64,000 nucleotides of DNA from an uncultured Collinsella sp. (GCA_958439425.1 CAUBVH010000007.1:27135-91134), one strand, 5' to 3'; shown: positions 31,840-40,957, counted from the stretch's first letter. Notes: generated by a model from the letters alone, not told the origin. Numbers and translations are program-made.

Positions 31840-33126
31840 ATGTCGGTCGATATAGCCACGTATGTTCACGATCTTGCTGTTGCCGCCAAGGCCGCTTCGG
31901 GCGTGCTTGCCACGGCGAGCGATGTCCAGCGCCAGGAGGCCGTGCGCGCCATGGCCGCGGCGTTGCGCGACGGCGTCGATTCCATCGTTGCCGCCAACGA
32001 GCTCGATATGTCCGCCGCGCGCGATGCGGGCACCTCGGCGGGGCTCCTCGACCGCTTACTGCTGACACCCGAGCGCGTCGAGGGCATGGCCGCCGGCCTG
32101 GAGAAGCTCGCCGAGCTGCCCGATCCTGTCGGCCGCGTGCTCGACCACCGCGTGCTTGCAAGCGGCGTGGACCTCACCCGCGTGAGCGTACCGCTGGGCC
32201 TGGTCGCCATGGTCTATGAGGCGCGCCCCAACGTGACGGCCGATGCCGCGGGCATCTGCATCCGCACCGGCAACGCCTGCATTCTGCGCGGCGGTTCGCT
32301 GGCTTATCACTCGTGCGCCATGATTTCCGAGTTGCTGGCCGATGCGCTTGAGGCCCAGGGTTTCCCGCGCGAGGCTATCTCGATGATCGAGTCCACCGAC
32401 CGCGAGGCCACCGGCGAGCTCATGAAGCTCCGCGGTATCGTCGACGTGCTCATTCCGCGTGGCGGTGCGGGCCTGATTCAGCGCTGCGTGCGCGAGTCGC
32501 TTGTGCCGGTGATCGAGACGGGCACGGGCAACTGCCATATCTACGTGCATGAATCCGCCGACTTTGACAAGGCGCTCAATATTATCGTCAATGCCAAGAC
32601 CCAGCGCGTGGGCGTGTGCAATGCCGCCGAGTCGCTGCTGGTCGACCGTGCCGTTGCTGATCGCTTCTTGCCCGCAGTCGTTGCCGTGCTGCACGATCAC
32701 GGCGTGCTGATTCACGGCGACGAGGCCACGTGCGCCGCATGCGCCGACGCTGGGCTTGCCGAGGGCGACGATTATGTGGCCGCGACCGAGGAGGATTGGG
32801 GCCGCGAGTACCTGGCGCTCGAGATGAGCGTGAAAGTCGTGGCGAACGAGGACGAGGCCATCGCGCACATCAACCGCTTCGGCACCATGCATTCCGAGGC
32901 CATCATCGCCGAGGATGCGGACGCCTGCGAGCGCTTCCTCGATGCGGTCGATGCTTCGGCTGTATACGCCAACGCCAGCACGCGCTTTACCGACGGCGGC
33001 GAGTTTGGCCTGGGCGCCGAGATCGGCATCTCGACCCAAAAGCTCCACGCCCGCGGTCCCTTTGCCGCCGAGGCCCTCACCACCTACAAATACAAGCTCC
33101 GCGGCACCGGCCAGGTTCGCCCCTAA
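31840..33126 (+). CDS. proA: Glutamate-5-semialdehyde dehydrogenase (gamma-glutamyl phosphate reductase)
   Basis: The 428-residue NADPH-dependent enzyme catalyses the second step of proline synthesis. Recognisable segments are IVAANELDMSAARDAGTSAG near residue 48, VPLGLVAMVYEARPNVTADA near 117, IRTGNACILRGG, and the catalytic-Cys stretch RVGVCNAAESLLVD near 258. The ATG at 31840 has AAAGGG about 10 bases before it. The gene is complete. With proB at 28929 it completes two of the three steps from glutamate to proline; proC is not in the window. Confidence 0.95.
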   Translation: MSVDIATYVHDLAVAAKAASGVLATASDVQRQEAVRAMAAALRDGVDSIVAANELDMSAARDAGTSAGLLDRLLLTPERVEGMAAGLEKLAELPDPVGRVLDHRVLASGVDLTRVSVPLGLVAMVYEARPNVTADAAGICIRTGNACILRGGSLAYHSCAMISELLADALEAQGFPREAISMIESTDREATGELMKLRGIVDVLIPRGGAGLIQRCVRESLVPVIETGTGNCHIYVHESADFDKALNIIVNAKTQRVGVCNAAESLLVDRAVADRFLPAVVAVLHDHGVLIHGDEATCAACADAGLAEGDDYVAATEEDWGREYLALEMSVKVVANEDEAIAHINRFGTMHSEAIIAEDADACERFLDAVDASAVYANASTRFTDGGEFGLGAEIGISTQKLHARGPFAAEALTTYKYKLRGTGQVRP

Positions 33127-33139
33127 ACCTCTCGTAAGC

Positions 33140-33183
33140 AAAAACCACCACGAAGGGGACAGGCACCTTTGTGGTGGTTTTTG
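33140..33183. repeat. Palindromic repeat, family R1, orientation A
   Basis: AAAAACCACCACGAAGG, GGACAGGC centre, ACCTTTGTGGTGGTTTTT. It follows proA by 14 bases and is the left member of the pair around the RAYT gene at 33343. Confidence 0.9.
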
Positions 33184-33342
33184 CTTGCTCGCGCATTCGT
33201 TCGTTGCTCAAGTGTATCTAAGCATATTTTCGTTAAGCAATAGATGACATTTCGGCAGGTGGGCGGCATAATCGGTGAATAGATTCTCGCCGCTTTGCGT
33301 GCGTCGCGGGGTTATTTTTGGCATGAGAGCAAGGAGATGTCC

Positions 33343-34101
33343 ATGTCGAGAAAGCCGCGGCAGAAATCACAGATTGGCCTGTATCACATTACGATGAGAG
33401 GCAACGGCAAGCAGCTTCTGTTTGAGGATGATAAGGACAGAAGGCGGCTACTGTCGCTTGTTCGGACCTCGATAACGAGATTCAACATCAAACTTATCGC
33501 TTGGTGCCTGATGGGCAATCACGTGCATCTTGTCGTGAGCGATCCCGATGATAACGTGAGCGAGGCCATGCACCTTGTCATGTCTTGCTACGCAACATGG
33601 TATAACCGCCGGCATGGGCATGCCGGCCACGTTTTTCAGGATAGATTTTCGAGCACTCCCATTTCGAGCGAGGAACATCTTCTCGATGCTATTCGATACG
33701 TGCATTTCAATCCGCAAAAAGCCGGTATTTGTCCGTATGGCGAGTATCGATGGAGCAGCCATCTGGATTATACTGAACGCGACCCAGCCATTGCGACGGT
33801 CGATTTGGCGTTTGTTCGTCTTGCGTTTCCGCGCGCTTGCGACTATCGGGCCTTTATGGACGCATCCGATGTCGTGGTTGTTCGTCCGTCAGCGGGTGGG
33901 CGCATTGATGAAGATGAAGCCCTAGATGTGGGGATATCGCTGATTCGCTCGTTTGGGCTGAGTGAGCTTTCCGATGTTAAAGCCCTCGATAAGGCCAAAC
34001 GAAATGAGATTTTGGCTGCGATGCGGAGCGCCGGCCTTTCGATCCGTCAGATTCAGCGCCTGACGGGTGTAGGGGAGTGGTCGATTCGCAAGGTAGGGTA
34101 G
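33343..34101 (+). CDS. REP-associated tyrosine transposase (RAYT), first copy
   Basis: The 252-residue protein belongs to the IS200/IS605-like Y1 transposase family in its domesticated RAYT form. The HUH motif is WCLMGNHVHLVVSD near residue 55; the catalytic region includes RHGHAGHVFQDRF near 97 and the helix ending YVHFNPQKAGI. A C-terminal helix-turn-helix follows (SIRQIQRLTGVGEWSIRKVG). AAGGAG lies 6 bases before the ATG at 33343. The gene stands alone and carries no IS ends; instead inverted copies of the R1 palindrome flank it at 33140 and 34123, as expected for a RAYT that mobilises REP sequences in trans. The catalytic Tyr cannot be located with certainty by eye. Confidence 0.85.
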   Translation: MSRKPRQKSQIGLYHITMRGNGKQLLFEDDKDRRRLLSLVRTSITRFNIKLIAWCLMGNHVHLVVSDPDDNVSEAMHLVMSCYATWYNRRHGHAGHVFQDRFSSTPISSEEHLLDAIRYVHFNPQKAGICPYGEYRWSSHLDYTERDPAIATVDLAFVRLAFPRACDYRAFMDASDVVVVRPSAGGRIDEDEALDVGISLIRSFGLSELSDVKALDKAKRNEILAAMRSAGLSIRQIQRLTGVGEWSIRKVG

Positions 34102-34122
34102 CGCCTCTCCCCACGCAAACGA

Positions 34123-34163
34123 AAAACCACCACAAAGGTGCCTGTTCCCTTTGTGGTGGTTTT
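34123..34163. repeat. Palindromic repeat, family R1, orientation B
   Basis: AAAAACCACCACAAAGG, TGCCTGTTC centre, CCTTTGTGGTGGTTTT, inverse of the copy at 33140. It lies between the RAYT gene and the convergent HD-domain gene and can terminate both. Confidence 0.9.
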
Positions 34164-34167
34164 GGTG

Positions 34168-34767
34168 TTAGGCCTGGAAGGTATCGCGGTCGGGGGCGAA
34201 GGACTGCATGGCCGCGATGGTGCGGTCAAAGAGCTCGGGGAGCTCCCAGCCGAGCATCTCGGCGCCCTGCGAAATCACGTCGCGCGAGCAGCCGGCGGCA
34301 AAGCGCTTGTCCTTGAACTTCTTCTTAAGCGACTTGGTCGTAAAGTCCATGACGCTCTTGCTCGGGCGCATGATGACTGCAGCGCCGATCAGGCCGGTGA
34401 GCTCATCGCAGGCAAACAGGATCTTTTCCATCTGCAGCTCGGGTTTGGGCAGCGAGGTGTTGAAGTCCGACGTGTGCGTCTGGATGGCGCGAATGAGCTC
34501 GGGAGACGCACCTTCGCCCTCAAGAATCTCGGCAGCATAGATGGTGTGGTTCATGGGGTCGTCCTCATGCTCCTCCCAATCAAGGTCGTGCAGCAGACCG
34601 ACGATGCCCCAAAACTCCTCGTTCTCGGGGTCGAACTCGCGCGCAAAGTAGCGCATAGTGCCCTCGACCGTCTCGCCATGGGTGATGTGGAACGGGTCCT
34701 TGTTGTGCTCGTTGAGCAGTTCGAACGCGCGGTCGCGGGTGATTCCAGCGGTAAGCGGCTCTGCCAT
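34168..34767 (-). CDS. HD domain hydrolase
   Basis: The 199-residue protein has the HD metal-binding motif GLLHDLDWEEHEDDP near residue 55, a preceding His in HITHGETVEGTMR and later HTSDF and CDELTGLIGAAV, the usual order in this phosphohydrolase family. GAGTCTC and AAGGAG are present upstream of the ATG. Similar small proteins act on nucleotides or other phosphate esters; the substrate is unknown. It is flanked on both sides by R1 palindromes (34123 and 34822). Confidence 0.85.
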   Translation of the reverse strand: MAEPLTAGITRDRAFELLNEHNKDPFHITHGETVEGTMRYFAREFDPENEEFWGIVGLLHDLDWEEHEDDPMNHTIYAAEILEGEGASPELIRAIQTHTSDFNTSLPKPELQMEKILFACDELTGLIGAAVIMRPSKSVMDFTTKSLKKKFKDKRFAAGCSRDVISQGAEMLGWELPELFDRTIAAMQSFAPDRDTFQA

Positions 34768-34821
34768 AAGAGACTCCTTGTGCTCGTGGGTATCGATAAG
34801 AATGAATACTACTAGAACAAG

Positions 34822-34863
34822 AAAACCACCACAAAGGTGTCTGTCCCCTTTGTGGTGGTTTTT
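34822..34863. repeat. Palindromic repeat, family R1, orientation B
   Basis: AAAACCACCACAAAGG, TGTCTGTCC centre, CCTTTGTGGTGGTTTTT. It lies between the HD gene start and the carD stop, and probably ends the carD transcript. Confidence 0.9.
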
Positions 34864-34875
34864 GGCGCGGATGGG

Positions 34876-35361
34876 TTAGTTGAGGGCGGCTTGGGCTAGG
34901 CGAGCTTCGGCGTCCTCCTCGGTGACGCCCAAGGCCACGGCGAACTCCTCGATGGAGCGGCGCTTGGCCTCCTTGAGTACGCGCATGTAGTAGGAGCTGG
35001 GCTTTTTATCAGCTTCCTCGGCCTGGCGAATGCGGTGCATCATGGTCTTTGCCACGCGGACCGTCTCGGGCGCGCCCAGCTTGAGCTGCTGCTTAAAGTG
35101 CGTCTCCTCAAGCGAGCTGTTGCGCTCGGTAAAGGTGTCGCACTCCAGCTCGTCATAGTGGCTCAGCAGGTGCTCGGCATCTTGCTGCGAGATGGCGGCG
35201 TGCAAACGGTCGGCCTGTGCCACGGGGTACATAAGGATCGTCTGTGCATGTCCCTGCTTGGTCTCGAGCAACAGCATGGGCTGCGGTGTGTCGTCCCTAA
35301 AACCGACGACGGTGCAGACTCCCTGACCCGGATGAATGACGTGTTGACCGATTGAGAACAT
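34876..35361 (-). CDS. carD: CarD family transcriptional regulator
   Basis: The 161-residue protein has the CarD/TRCF RNA-polymerase-interacting domain at its N-terminus (MFSIGQHVIHPGQGVCTVVG, residues 1-60) and a helical C-terminal domain ending EFAVALGVTEEDAEARL, the region that contacts promoter DNA upstream of the -10 element in mycobacterial CarD. It stabilises open promoter complexes and is often essential in actinobacteria. GGAGGT lies 7 bases before the ATG. The dyad at 35376 in its upstream region could be an operator. Confidence 0.9.
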   Translation of the reverse strand: MFSIGQHVIHPGQGVCTVVGFRDDTPQPMLLLETKQGHAQTILMYPVAQADRLHAAISQQDAEHLLSHYDELECDTFTERNSSLEETHFKQQLKLGAPETVRVAKTMMHRIRQAEEADKKPSSYYMRVLKEAKRRSIEEFAVALGVTEEDAEARLAQAALN

Positions 35362-35375
35362 GCTACCTCCAACTT

Positions 35376-35391
35376 ATACGAATTTACGTAT
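35376..35391. promoter_or_regulatory. Dyad upstream of carD
   Basis: ATACG-AATTTA-CGTAT is a perfect 5-base dyad 15 bases upstream of the carD start, close enough to the ribosome binding site to control expression. The remaining 342-base gap to argS is AT-richer than usual and also holds GCCTGCATAATCTGCAGGC near 35514, another dyad. No gene is visible in it. Confidence 0.4.
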
Positions 35392-35703
35392 GTCTAGAAT
35401 AACACGCTGACGTGCGCAAATCCTCACTTTATGCAGGAAAAGCACACAACTCTGATAGGTAAGAGTATTCGATAACAGACGCAGCTCATTCACACCTTTA
35501 TGCATTTTCAACGCCTGCATAATCTGCAGGCAGACTGGCATCTTTGAGTGACTCCATACAAGCTGTAGTCATTTTTGTGCATATGCAATATCTATTAGCT
35601 TTACCCTGCGACAGTGCCCGTCGCTTGTGATAGAGTGCTACAAACTCTGGCTTTTGCCCTACGAGTGACCAAGAGCTCGGGGGCTTTAACACAAGGAGGA
35701 TCT

Positions 35704-37557
35704 ATGCCCGAGAAGATTGAAGAGCTGGTACGCGCTGCGCTTGCTGCGGCCCAGGAGGCCGGCGACCTTTCCGCATTTGAACTTGACGATTGCGCCATCG
35801 AGCGACCGGCTGACACTTCTCATGGCGAGTGGACCTCTACCATGGCCCTGAAGTCCGCCAAGCTGGCCCACTGCGCCCCGCGTAAGATCGCCGAGGCCAT
35901 CGTTGCCCATATGCCCGAGGACCCTGCGATCGAGAAGGTCGAGATCGCCGGCCCCGGCTTCATCAACTTCTACCTCTCCGTTGCCGTCAAGAATGCCATC
36001 TTTGGCGAGGCTCGCGAGAAGGGCATGGACTTCGCTAAGTCCAACGTCGGTGGTGGCCTGAAGACCCAGGTCGAGTTCGTTTCCGCTAACCCCGTCGGCC
36101 CCATGCACATCGGCCATGGCCGCTGGGCCGCTCTGGGCGACTCTCTTTGCCGCGTTATGGACCACGCCGGTTACGACATCCAGCGTGAGTTCTACATCAA
36201 CGACCACGGCTCTCAGATGAACACCTTCGGCAACTCCATCAGCACGCGCTATATGCAGCTTGCCGACATCATCGCCAAGCAGGGCGTGGATATCGACGAA
36301 GCTCACAAGCTGCTGATCGCCGACCGCGACGCCTTTGTTGCCGACGAGAACGACGAGCACCCCGAGACCCATCCGTATCAGGACAACTTTGCCGAGACTC
36401 TGGGCAAGGACTCCTACGGCGGCGACTACATCATCGACGAGGCTGCCGAGTTCTGGCGCACCGACGGCGATAAGTGGGTCGACGCCGATCCTCAGGAGCG
36501 TATGGAGAGCTTCCGCGAGCGCGGCTACGTAAAGATGGTCGACAACATGCGCGACCTCTGCCACGCCGTCAATTGCGACTTCGATCGTTGGTACTCCGAG
36601 CGTTCGCTGTACGTGAAGGACACCGAGGGTGAGACCGCTGGCACCTCTGCCGTCGACCGCGCTTTTGAGAAGCTCGACAAGATGGGCTACCTCTATACCA
36701 AGGACGGCGCCCTGTGGTTCCGCTCCACCGACCTGGGCGATGACAAGGACCGCGTCCTGATCAAGTCCGACGGCGAGTACACCTACTTCGCCTCCGATGT
36801 TGCCTATCACTGGGATAAGTTCCAGCGCGTCGACCACGTCATCGACATCTGGGGCGCCGACCACCACGGCTACATCGAGCGCGTCCGCTGCGTCTGCGAT
36901 GCCTTGGGTTACCCCGGCAAGTTCGAGGTTCTGCTGGGCCAGCTCGTCAACCTGCTGCGCAACGGCAAGCCCGTCCGTATGTCCAAGCGCAAGGGCACCA
37001 TGGTGACCCTGCAGGAGCTCGTCGACGAGGTTGGCTCCGACGCCGCTCGTTACACGCTCATCTCCAAGAGCTCCAACCAGATGGTCGACTTCGATATTGA
37101 GGCTGTTAAGAAGCGCGACAACTCCAACCCGGTCTATTACGTGCAGTACGCTCACGCCCGCGTGTGCTCCATCCTGCGTCGTGCCGCTGACGTTACGCCC
37201 GAGCAGGCTGACGAGATGGGCATGAAGGCCGTCGCCGCCAAGGCCATCGGTGAGAACGTCGATTACTCGCTGCTGACCGACCCGACCGAGCTCGCCCTTT
37301 CGCGTAAGCTCAACGAGCTTACCGACCTGATTGCCAGCTGCGCTCGCGACCGCGCCCCGTTCCGTCTGACGCACTTTGCCGAGGAGCTCGCCGGCGACTT
37401 CCACAGCTTCTATGCTGCCTGCCAGGTTCTGCCGAGTGAGGGTCGTCCCGTCGACCCCGAGCTTTCGCGTGCCCGTCTGGCCGCTTGCGACGCCGTCCGC
37501 GTAACGCTCGCTCTGGTGCTCACCCTCGTTGGTGTCTCCGCTCCCGAGCAGATGTAA
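35704..37557 (+). CDS. argS: Arginyl-tRNA synthetase
   Basis: The 617-residue class I synthetase has an N-terminal Add-1 domain (1-90), the HIGH-type motif SANPVGPMHIGHGR near residue 128, the KMSKS-equivalent VRMSKRKGTMVTL near 425, and a C-terminal DALR anticodon-binding domain. The length is usual for the longer bacterial form. AGGAGG lies 6 bases before the ATG at 35704; an upstream in-frame extension to 35614 has no such site. Codon use is strongly biased to C-ending codons, as expected for a highly expressed gene. It is followed by its own terminator. Confidence 0.95.
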   Translation: MPEKIEELVRAALAAAQEAGDLSAFELDDCAIERPADTSHGEWTSTMALKSAKLAHCAPRKIAEAIVAHMPEDPAIEKVEIAGPGFINFYLSVAVKNAIFGEAREKGMDFAKSNVGGGLKTQVEFVSANPVGPMHIGHGRWAALGDSLCRVMDHAGYDIQREFYINDHGSQMNTFGNSISTRYMQLADIIAKQGVDIDEAHKLLIADRDAFVADENDEHPETHPYQDNFAETLGKDSYGGDYIIDEAAEFWRTDGDKWVDADPQERMESFRERGYVKMVDNMRDLCHAVNCDFDRWYSERSLYVKDTEGETAGTSAVDRAFEKLDKMGYLYTKDGALWFRSTDLGDDKDRVLIKSDGEYTYFASDVAYHWDKFQRVDHVIDIWGADHHGYIERVRCVCDALGYPGKFEVLLGQLVNLLRNGKPVRMSKRKGTMVTLQELVDEVGSDAARYTLISKSSNQMVDFDIEAVKKRDNSNPVYYVQYAHARVCSILRRAADVTPEQADEMGMKAVAAKAIGENVDYSLLTDPTELALSRKLNELTDLIASCARDRAPFRLTHFAEELAGDFHSFYAACQVLPSEGRPVDPELSRARLAACDAVRVTLALVLTLVGVSAPEQM

Positions 37558-37603
37558 GCTACGGGTCATTTGACCGTGTAGGTTCGGCTTTGCTGAGCCC
37601 TAT

Positions 37604-37637
37604 AAGCCCGATCTCCATGCGGAGGTCGGGCTTTTTT
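37604..37637 (+). terminator. Terminator of argS
   Basis: AAGCCCGATCTCC and GGAGGTCGGGCTT form a 13-base stem with one mismatch and a 4-base loop, followed by TTTTTT. Confidence 0.9.
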
Positions 37638-37740
37638 CGTTTGGCGGGGCTTTTAGGCGTGTTGGGAAATGCTACCAAATCGCAACTATACCGGTTTACG
37701 GGGCTGAATCGCCAACTGACGACCATGGCTCCAATAGCAA

Positions 37741-38020
37741 GATTAAACCCGCAGGTAGATGGCTTATTGTTTCTTGAAAATGCAGGGTATGGTTGGCTTG
37801 CAGCATTCTGGCCCCGTAATCCGGCATAGTTTTGAAAATTGTCCCTTGGGGACGGAGGAAAACGGATCATTTTTGTCTCGAGGAGGGGTGGCGGGATACC
37901 GTCCGCCACGAATTGGGCTCATCTCCTACGTTTGGACGCATATCCCGAACCATGCCGAAAAGTACGATATTAAAACCGCAGGTAGCAGACTCGTTGTTTT
38001 TGAAAAACCAAGGGTATGGT
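37741..38020. repeat. Pair of diverged direct repeats in the argS-rho gap
   Basis: GATTAAACCCGCAGGTAG (from 37741) and GATATTAAAACCGCAGGTAG (from 37966) begin two segments of about 54 bases that both continue with TTGTTT, TTGAAAA and GGGTATGGT. They are about three-quarters identical by eye. The 789-base gap 37558-38346 holds these, the terminator of argS, an AAGAACGTCCCCAATGACTA segment shared with 17473 and the rho promoter; no gene is visible. Confidence 0.5.
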
Positions 38021-38175
38021 CAGGGGTTCGGGGGCAAGCGTAGTAGATAGGCACGTTTCGTGGCACGGCGAATCCCGACGCCACGGATTTGCTCCCTAGT
38101 CGCTCCATTTCGAGGCGCCTTAGGCGAAGAGTGTCCCTTTTGACTAGTCGTTTAAGAACGTCCCCAATGACTAAG

Positions 38176-38203
38176 TTGCAGGTGGTTTCGGTTGTGTTAC
38201 ACT
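38176..38203 (+). promoter_or_regulatory. Promoter of rho
   Basis: TTGCAG and TACACT are separated by 16 bases. The transcript would start near 38210, leaving a leader of about 135 bases before the rho start. Long leaders allow Rho to control its own synthesis, as known in other bacteria; there is no direct sign of the mechanism here. Confidence 0.6.
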
Positions 38204-38346
38204 AACGCTGCGTAATTGACGCAATCATCTCGATACAGATCAATGATGTCCGTCGTCTTGAACGGAACTAGACTGTTTAGCCGCCCTGAAGGTTTATGCA
38301 GGGAGCATGTGATCACAGGGCTTGAAAAGAAAGTTGAGCAAACACT

Positions 38347-40920
38347 GTGTCTGATCAACAGCAAGAAAACGAAATAACGACGACGCAAGCCGCTCCCGCT
38401 GCACCGGTTGCGTCGGACCAGGTTGCGGCGCCCGCGCAAGTCTCGGCTCCTGAGACGCCTAAGGCTGCTTCGACGCCTACGCCTGTAGCGGCTGAGAAGG
38501 CCGTGCCTGCAACTGGTGAGGAGGCTGCTCCGGCAAAGCCCAAGCGCATGCGCCGCACGGCCAAGCCTGCCGCTGACGGCGAGGAGGTCACCAAGCCCAA
38601 GCGCCGTACCACGCGCACGACGCGCGCCAAGCGCACCGTTGCAGCTGACTCCTCGGCGTCGATTTCCGATGAGGTCGCGCAGGCACGTGCGTTGGCGCAG
38701 ATTAGCGAGGCTCAGGTGGTGCGCGCCCGCCGTCGTGCTGCCGAGCGCGAGGCCGCGGCTCTGACCGAGCTTGCAGCTCCGTCTGTGCCCGAGACCCCTG
38801 CCGCCACCGAGACCCCTGCCGCCGACCTGCCGACCGAGAAGCCGGCAACGCGCACACGCCGTCGCACGGCTGCTAAGGCCGAGCAGGTTGCTGAACAGGT
38901 AACCCCCGAGCTCACTGAGGCTTCGGTCCGTTCCGCGGCAGGGGAGGGCGCATCGCCAACTGAGCCCGCTGCGTCTGTCGAGGCCAGCGAAGTTCCCGTT
39001 GTCGATCCGGCTTTGCGCCCGCACCGTCGCGGTCGCAAGCCCAAGGCCTTCGTCGAGGCAGAGAAGGCCGCAGCCGCAGCCGCAGCTGCTCGGGATGCTG
39101 CGGCGACCGCCGAGTCTGCAACCGCTGCCGATGCACCCGTTCAGGATGCTACGACTTCCGAGGCCGCTCCCGCCGATGCCGAGCCCGCCGACGTCCGTCC
39201 TGGTCGCAGCCATCGTACTGCTGCTAAGCGCACGTCCAAGGCCAAGGCTGCCAAGAAGGGTGCGTCCGAGGATTCCGCCGAGACGACCGCCGATGCATCG
39301 ACTGATGCCGTCGAGCCCCAAGACGTCGAACAGTCTGCGTCCGAGAAGCCCAAGCGCGGTCGTAAGAAGTCCGCTAAGGCCAAGGCGTCCGAGCAGCAGG
39401 CTGATGCCGAAGCGCAGATTGATTCCGGCGCCGAGGCCAATGACGCCGCTGCGGCCAATGCCGGCGCCGCCGCAACCGATGGTGCCGCCCCCGCTGAGGG
39501 CGAAGACGGCACTCGTTCCAACCGTCGCCAGCACAAGCGCAACGAGGAGCGCAACGATCGCAAGGACGAGCGCAACAACGACCGTCGCAACCGTCAGCGC
39601 GATCGCAAACAGCGCAACAAGGAGCGCAACGCCGCTCCCACCGAGCCTACGCTTTCGCGCGAGGAGCTCGCTGCCATGAAGGTTGCCGAACTTCGCGAGA
39701 AGGCCAAGGAGTTCGAGATCGAGACGACCGGCAAGAAGAAGGCCGAGCTCGTCGAGGAAATCTACGTCACCGCTGCGAAGGCCGAGGGCTTCCGCGACAT
39801 CAAGGGCATTCTGCAGATTCGCCCGGACAGCTCCGGCATCATCCACGCCCATGGCTACATGAAGTCCAACGACGACGCCTTCGTGCCCGCCTACCTCATC
39901 CGCTCCGCGCGCCTGCGCACGGGCGACGTCATCGAGGGCTCGCTGCGTCCTTCGCGCGGCGGCGACAAGCGCGCCGGCCTCGCCAAAATCACGACCGTCA
40001 ACGGTCTGGACCCCGAGCAGATTCGCAACCGTCCCAAGTTCGGCGACCTCACCCCGGTCTATCCCAACGAGCCGCTGCGCATGGAGCACGGCAAGGACTC
40101 TATTACCGGTCGCGCCATCGACATCGTGTCACCGATCGGCAAGGGCCAGCGCGGCCTGATCGTGTCCCCGCCCAAGGCCGGCAAGACCACGATCCTCAAG
40201 AAGATCTGCCAGTCTATCTTGATTAACAACCCCGAGGTGCACCTCATCTGCCTGCTCGTCGACGAGCGCCCCGAAGAGGTCACCGATATGCAGCGTTCCA
40301 TCAAGGGTGAGGTTGTGGCGTCGACCTTCGATATGCCTGCCGACAACCACACCCGCGTGGCAGAGCTCGTCATCGAGCGCGCCAAGCGCATCGTAGAGCT
40401 GGGTGGCGACGTCGTGGTGGTGCTCGACTCCATCACGCGCCTCGCCCGCGCCTACAACTTGGCGGCGCCTGCCTCGGGCCGCATCCTTTCGGGCGGCGTC
40501 GATTCGGCGGCACTGTATCCGCCCAAGCGCTTCCTGGGTGCAGCCCGCAATATCGAGAACGGCGGCTCGCTCACCATCCTGGCCTCTGCCCTCATCGACA
40601 CCGGTTCCAAGATGGACGAGGTCATTTTCGAGGAGTTCAAGGGCACCGGCAACATGGAGCTTAAGCTCGACCGCGACCTGGCCGACCGCCGCATCTTCCC
40701 GGCTATCGACCCCGTTGCCTCCGGTACGCGTAACGAGGACCTGTTGGTCGACGAGCAGATGCGTCCGTTTGTCTTTGGTCTGCGTCGCATTCTTGCCGGC
40801 ATGAACAACACCGAGCGCGCAGCCGCATCGTTTATCAAGGGTCTTAAGGGCACCAACACCAACCAGGAATTCTTGGTGCGTTCGGCCAAAAAACACAGCG
40901 ACTACGAGCAGACGTTCTAG
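38347..40920 (+). CDS. rho: Transcription termination factor Rho with long N-terminal extension
   Basis: The 857-residue protein is twice the usual length. Residues about 1-430 form a low-complexity extension of Ala, Pro, Glu and Arg/Lys-rich blocks (for example AAKRTSKAKAAKKG, ERNDRKDERNNDRRNRQRDR). The Rho N-terminal domain begins near 435 (KVAELREKAKEFEIETTG), the RNA-binding domain near 475, and the RecA-like ATPase near 590 with Walker A SPPKAGKTTILK and Walker B VVVVLDSITRLARAY; the C-terminus holds the Q/R-loop regions. Long basic extensions are known in actinobacterial Rho and increase RNA binding on GC-rich transcripts. The start is GTG (38347) with a weak ribosome binding site, possibly limiting expression. 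Confidence 0.95.
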   Translation: MSDQQQENEITTTQAAPAAPVASDQVAAPAQVSAPETPKAASTPTPVAAEKAVPATGEEAAPAKPKRMRRTAKPAADGEEVTKPKRRTTRTTRAKRTVAADSSASISDEVAQARALAQISEAQVVRARRRAAEREAAALTELAAPSVPETPAATETPAADLPTEKPATRTRRRTAAKAEQVAEQVTPELTEASVRSAAGEGASPTEPAASVEASEVPVVDPALRPHRRGRKPKAFVEAEKAAAAAAAARDAAATAESATAADAPVQDATTSEAAPADAEPADVRPGRSHRTAAKRTSKAKAAKKGASEDSAETTADASTDAVEPQDVEQSASEKPKRGRKKSAKAKASEQQADAEAQIDSGAEANDAAAANAGAAATDGAAPAEGEDGTRSNRRQHKRNEERNDRKDERNNDRRNRQRDRKQRNKERNAAPTEPTLSREELAAMKVAELREKAKEFEIETTGKKKAELVEEIYVTAAKAEGFRDIKGILQIRPDSSGIIHAHGYMKSNDDAFVPAYLIRSARLRTGDVIEGSLRPSRGGDKRAGLAKITTVNGLDPEQIRNRPKFGDLTPVYPNEPLRMEHGKDSITGRAIDIVSPIGKGQRGLIVSPPKAGKTTILKKICQSILINNPEVHLICLLVDERPEEVTDMQRSIKGEVVASTFDMPADNHTRVAELVIERAKRIVELGGDVVVVLDSITRLARAYNLAAPASGRILSGGVDSAALYPPKRFLGAARNIENGGSLTILASALIDTGSKMDEVIFEEFKGTGNMELKLDRDLADRRIFPAIDPVASGTRNEDLLVDEQMRPFVFGLRRILAGMNNTERAAASFIKGLKGTNTNQEFLVRSAKKHSDYEQTF

Positions 40921-40957
40921 GTTGTCATCCACACGCAGCGATAGTCATCAATGCGAT

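Noticed and set aside
9656..34863. CRISPR array
   Set aside because: The repeats are dispersed, palindromic and flanked by genes, not spaced by regular unique spacers, and there is no cas gene in the window.
35686..37569. 627-codon frame opposite argS
   Set aside because: It follows the argS frame exactly in the complementary position, with no ribosome binding site or family signature; argS has clear synthetase motifs.
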